Below, one piece after another: positions 60,859 through 64,000 of a stretch of DNA of 64,000 bases. This DNA comes from G963708235 sp963708235. Lineage in GTDB: Bacteria > Actinomycetota > Acidimicrobiia > Spongiisociales > UBA5794. The stretch spans positions 1,922,001 through 1,986,000 of the forward strand of contig OY970200.1 of the NCBI GenBank assembly GCA_963708235.1, written 5' to 3'. Numbering within the stretch: position 1 is the stretch's first letter; the number at the start of each line of letters is the position of its first letter. The notes beneath the pieces were generated by a model that had not been told where the DNA came from, searched no databases, and saw only the letters and a list, made by a program, of their open reading frames with translations. The translations under genes were made by a program, and so were the position numbers.

Positions 60859-61665
60859 TCACGCCGGTTGGCAGCGAGGGCACCACCAGATGGAGCGGGC
60901 CCCGATGTCCCCCATGGCTATCTCGGTGCCGCACCGCCGGCACGGGAGCCCCTCACGGTGGTAGACGTAGAGCCGCTCGCCGTCGCCGAGCTGGGAGCGC
61001 CGGCGGGCACCGAGTTCTTCGGGGCGGACGGTCACGATCCGACCCATCCGGACCCCGATGCGCAGCTCACCGACCGCCAGCTCCCAGAGATGTTCGGCGG
61101 CCTCCAGGTCGAGATCGGAGGCGGGCCGCCCGGGGTGGATCCCGGCGAGGAACAGGAGTTCCGCCCGGTACACGTTGCCGATCCCGGCCAGGACCGCCTG
61201 GTCGAGCAGGGCGGCCCCGATGGGGATCCGGCGTCGGGCGAGGGCGGCGACGAACTCGGCGAGGTCGTTGCGCCGCCGGGGCCGCAGCGGATCGGGGCCG
61301 AGCCGGGCGATGATCTGGTCCATCCCGGACGGGTCGATGAGGGCACACGCCATCGGTCCGGCGAGATACGCCTCGGCTCGCTCGTTGGACAGGACCAGCC
61401 GTGTCCCGGCGGTGGGAGGCGGGGCGGGGACCTCATAGGTGGGGAACTTCCCCACCAGACCGAGATGGACATGGAGATGGGGTGCGCCGTCCCACCGGTA
61501 GAACAGATGTTTGCCGTAGGCGGTCACCCCGGTGAGGGTGCGGTTGTCGAGCAGCGAGGCCCCCTCGGCGAAGCGTCCCTGGGGTGACCACGCCTTCACC
61601 GCCGACCCGGCGAAGACCCTGTGGTGGGTACGGGCGATGCGGTGCAGGGTGTGACCTTCGGGCAT
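60859..61665 (-). CDS. Fpg/Nei-family DNA glycosylase
   Basis: A 268-residue base-excision repair enzyme starting MPEGHTLHRIARTH: after Met removal Pro is the Schiff-base nucleophile, followed by the catalytic Glu. Also visible are a conserved Lys in AYGKHLFYRW, the helix-two-turn-helix ALLDQAVLAGIGNVYRAELL, and a C-terminal zinc finger (CRRC...CPRC). The PEGHT start favours the Nei branch (oxidised pyrimidines) over Fpg (8-oxoguanine, PELPE). The frame continues far upstream but is not coding there. Confidence 0.92.
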   Translation of the reverse strand: MPEGHTLHRIARTHHRVFAGSAVKAWSPQGRFAEGASLLDNRTLTGVTAYGKHLFYRWDGAPHLHVHLGLVGKFPTYEVPAPPPTAGTRLVLSNERAEAYLAGPMACALIDPSGMDQIIARLGPDPLRPRRRNDLAEFVAALARRRIPIGAALLDQAVLAGIGNVYRAELLFLAGIHPGRPASDLDLEAAEHLWELAVGELRIGVRMGRIVTVRPEELGARRRSQLGDGERLYVYHREGLPCRRCGTEIAMGDIGARSIWWCPRCQPA

Positions 61666-61785
61666 GAAACGGAACGCTACGCGGCGATCCTGCCCACCAC
61701 CAATCGGACGGTCCCACGGCCCCGACCGTGACTCGACGTGGCCGGACGGCCCACCCAACGACGGGCACCTGCGACAATGTGACCC

Positions 61786-62769
61786 GTGATCGTCGACTGC
61801 GCCGTCTATGAGAACGGGAAACGACGTCCGGAACAGCTCGCCATCGAGGGGGCGCTGGATGCCGTCGGGCCCGATGCGTTCGTGTGGCTCGGACTGTACG
61901 AGCCCACCGCCGCCGAGTTCGAACGGGTCAGCGCCGAGTTCGGGCTCCACGAGTTGGTGGTCGAGGACGTGGTCACCGCCCACCAGCGACCCAAGCTCGA
62001 GGTCTACGACGACGTGTTGCTCGTCGTGCTCAAGAGCGCCCGTTACGACGACGACGAGGAAGAGGTGGAGTTCGGCGAGGTGCTCGTCCTGGTCGGGGAA
62101 CATTTCGTGGTCATCGTCCGCCACGGCCGGGCGAGCAGCCTGACCCCGGTCCGGCGCGGCCTGGAGATGCGGCCCGACCTGTTGGGCCTCGGGCCGTCGG
62201 CGGTCCTCCATGCGGTGATGGACCGCATCGTCGACGACTACCTCCCGGTGGTCGACGGTCTCGCCGAGGACATCGACGAGGTGGAACGCCAGGTCTTCTC
62301 CCCCGCCGGCAGCAACCCCGCCGGCAGCAACCCCGCAGAGAGGATCTATTTCCTCAAGCGGGAGGTGCTCCAGTTCCGACAATCGGCAGGATCGCTGATC
62401 GAACCGCTGCACCGGTTGGTGAGCGGGGCGGTGCCGATGATCGCCGAGGACACCCGCGAGTACTTCCGTGACGTGCTCGACCATGCGTTGCGGGTGGTGG
62501 GTCAGGTGGAGCAGTTTCGCGACCTGCTCACCTCGGTACTCGAGGCCAACCTCACCCAGGTGGGTATCCGCCAGAACGAGGACATGCGAAAGATCTCGGC
62601 GTGGGTGGCGGTCGGGGTGGTCCCGACGCTGATCGCCGGTGTATACGGGATGAACTTCACCTGGATCCCCGGGCTCGATGCAAGCTGGGGCTTCCCGGTT
62701 GCGGTGGCGGTGATGGGTGGTGTCGCCGCCACCCTGTACGGGCTCTTCCGGCGCAGCGGATGGCTGTGA
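61786..62769 (+). CDS. corA: CorA-family magnesium/cobalt transporter
   Basis: A 327-residue channel subunit: a cytoplasmic alpha/beta domain, a long stalk helix, and two C-terminal helices with the selectivity motif YGMNF near residue 290. An inserted PAGSNPAGSNPAE loop from a duplicated 15-base unit interrupts the stalk near residue 173. GTG 61786 has no ribosome site; GACAAT lies ten bases upstream, so a leaderless transcript is likely. Confidence 0.92.
   Translation: MIVDCAVYENGKRRPEQLAIEGALDAVGPDAFVWLGLYEPTAAEFERVSAEFGLHELVVEDVVTAHQRPKLEVYDDVLLVVLKSARYDDDEEEVEFGEVLVLVGEHFVVIVRHGRASSLTPVRRGLEMRPDLLGLGPSAVLHAVMDRIVDDYLPVVDGLAEDIDEVERQVFSPAGSNPAGSNPAERIYFLKREVLQFRQSAGSLIEPLHRLVSGAVPMIAEDTREYFRDVLDHALRVVGQVEQFRDLLTSVLEANLTQVGIRQNEDMRKISAWVAVGVVPTLIAGVYGMNFTWIPGLDASWGFPVAVAVMGGVAATLYGLFRRSGWL
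62301..62330 (+). repeat. Duplicated 15-bp unit in corA
   Basis: Two perfect copies of CCCCGCCGGCAGCAA and the start of a third. They encode Pro-Ala-Gly-Ser-Asn twice, in frame. Confidence 0.85.
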
Positions 62770-64000
62770 ACACATCCCGCCTCGCCGGCGCTCGCCGTAT
62801 CGGTGCAGTGGCGCTGTGTGTGCTGGCCACGGCGTGCACCACCGGGGGGACCTCCTCCACCGAAGCGGCACCGGACACCACAGCCGCCCCGACCGTGCCC
62901 TCCACGACGCCCCCCTCGACGATGGCGACCCTCCCCCCGGTGACGACCACCACAACCCCTCCGACCACCACCACGACATCGAGCACCACCACGACCACCA
63001 CGACCACCACGATCCCGACGTTCACGCTGCGGGGTCGGGTGACCACAACGGACGGGACCCCGTTGCGTGGGGTCGTGGTGAGCACCGGCGGTGAACGCGA
63101 CACCACGGGCAAGGAGGGACGCTTCCGCATCGAGGGCGTGCCTGCGGGCGAGGTGAGGATCAGACGCCCGGCCTGGCTGTCGCAACGACTGGACTGGGAT
63201 GGCGAACCGGTGGGCGCCGTGACCCTGAAACCGAGAGTGGTTCGGGCCATCCGCGCCACCCCCGAGGTGGCGGGAGATCCGGACCGGTTCGCCGATCTGC
63301 TCGCACTCGCCGAGGCAACCGCCGTCAACGCCCTCGTCTTCGACACCAAGGACGAAACCGGGAAGGTCCGCCACGACACGGCGGTGAAGAAGGCGGTTCG
63401 ACTCGGAGCGGTCGATGTCACCTACGACCATGTGGAGGCCGTCGCCACCGCCAGGGAGCACGGTCTGTACACCATCACCAGGATCGTCACCTTCGAAGAT
63501 CTCACCTGGTCGGCCAAGGACGAGGACGCAAAGCTCGCCGGCAACTGGGTGGACCCGCTCGACGAGGAGAACTGGAGCTACCCGTTGGCGCTGGCGATCG
63601 AGGCCTGTGCAGCGGGGTTCCACGAGATCCAGTTCGACTACGTCCGGTTCCCCAGCGGTCGGGCAGCCACCGTCGCCGCCCAGGAGCGACCGCTCAGCTC
63701 CGCCGAACGTGTCGACGCCATCCGCCGATTCCTCGCCACCGCCTCCCGTCGACTCCACAAGGACGGCTGCGCTGTGTCGGCGGCGATCTTCGGGATCGTG
63801 GTCTCCTCACCGACCGACGAGGGCATCGGACAACGACCGGAAGAGGTGTCACAGGTGGTGGATGCGGTGAGCCCGATGGTCTACCCCAGCCACTACGGCG
63901 CCGGATGGCTCGGCTTCGACGACCCCAACGACCACCCGGCATCGGTGACCGCCGATGCCCTCGACGACGCCCTGCCCCGTCTCCGCAACGGCGCCATTCT
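62760..64000 (+). CDS. Secreted lipoprotein with DUF4015-like glycoside-hydrolase domain (partial)
   Basis: The gene runs off the right edge. The N-terminus is a signal peptide with lipobox VLATAC, then a Thr/Pro-rich linker (about 20-80) with a run of nearly thirty Thr codons interspersed with Pro and Ser. A carboxypeptidase-regulatory-like beta domain (TLRGRVTTTDGTPLRGVVV) follows. The DUF4015-type putative glycoside-hydrolase barrel reads NALVFDTKDETGKVRHDT, GFHEIQFDYVRFPSG and VSPMVYPSHYGAGW. ATG 62760 overlaps corA by ten bases; GTG 62766 is also possible. Probably a surface polysaccharide enzyme. Confidence 0.88.
   Translation, partial: MAVNTSRLAGARRIGAVALCVLATACTTGGTSSTEAAPDTTAAPTVPSTTPPSTMATLPPVTTTTTPPTTTTTSSTTTTTTTTTIPTFTLRGRVTTTDGTPLRGVVVSTGGERDTTGKEGRFRIEGVPAGEVRIRRPAWLSQRLDWDGEPVGAVTLKPRVVRAIRATPEVAGDPDRFADLLALAEATAVNALVFDTKDETGKVRHDTAVKKAVRLGAVDVTYDHVEAVATAREHGLYTITRIVTFEDLTWSAKDEDAKLAGNWVDPLDEENWSYPLALAIEACAAGFHEIQFDYVRFPSGRAATVAAQERPLSSAERVDAIRRFLATASRRLHKDGCAVSAAIFGIVVSSPTDEGIGQRPEEVSQVVDAVSPMVYPSHYGAGWLGFDDPNDHPASVTADALDDALPRLRNGAI

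Overview
The window is GC-rich bacterial DNA with the gene content of an actinobacterium. A WhiB-type iron-sulfur regulator, an ECF41-type sigma factor, many TetR regulators, short lipoproteins and frequent GTG starts and four-base ATGA gene overlaps all point that way. The lack of mycolate or Streptomyces hallmarks would fit a deep-branching group such as Acidimicrobiia, but that placement is inference. No phage, plasmid, insertion sequence or CRISPR array was recognised; this looks like ordinary chromosome.

Layout. 1-10296 (minus strand): a tightly overlapping operon encoding a TlpA-like thioredoxin lipoprotein, a signal-peptide membrane protein (frameshifted), an ABC ATPase and permease, a coiled-coil membrane protein with a Gly/Gln/Glu repeat, a MoxR AAA+ ATPase, a DUF58 protein and a VWA protein cut by the window edge. 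10425-16399: trpD, an EamA exporter divergent from a MocR regulator, a WhiB protein, a cyclotransferase-like protein, the RNase P RNA with a strong terminator, and an aquaporin. 16515-25220: lipoprotein, membrane and zinc-ribbon proteins, a Nif3-like protein, msrA, a cupin, a VOC protein and a heterodimeric ABC exporter pair. 25943-29704: a 1253-residue secreted ThuA/sorbosone-dehydrogenase/PKD protein. 30353-38876: a redox cluster (SRPBCC-FAD oxidase fusion, Cys-nucleophile hydrolase, TetR, lipoprotein, metallophosphoesterase, GMC oxidoreductase).

39032-48413: a helix-hairpin-helix protein, DUF421, FAD/Rieske, ferritin-like and serine-hydrolase proteins, a TetR/reductase pair with two clear operators, an epimerase/ECF41 sigma operon with a matching promoter, and tRNA-Val(TAC). 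48496-53403: a nucleoside phosphorylase, a membrane spermidine-synthase-like protein, a 43-bp tandem repeat array, a hydrolase, DoxX and a CoA-binding protein. 53427-57100: a LiaFSR-like envelope-stress module with three PspC-domain proteins. 57185-64000: a META lipoprotein, the kbl-tdh threonine-degradation operon, a flavodoxin-type reductase, a Nei/Fpg glycosylase, CorA and a partial secreted glycoside-hydrolase-like lipoprotein.

Four genes (the 7375-9515 membrane protein, the 20565 cupin, the 23389 ABC subunit and kbl) are each broken by a single-base length change while both flanking frames stay well conserved. That pattern suggests residual sequencing or assembly indels more than true gene decay, but it needs read-level checking. 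All domain and family assignments come from reading the translated sequence, without database searches.
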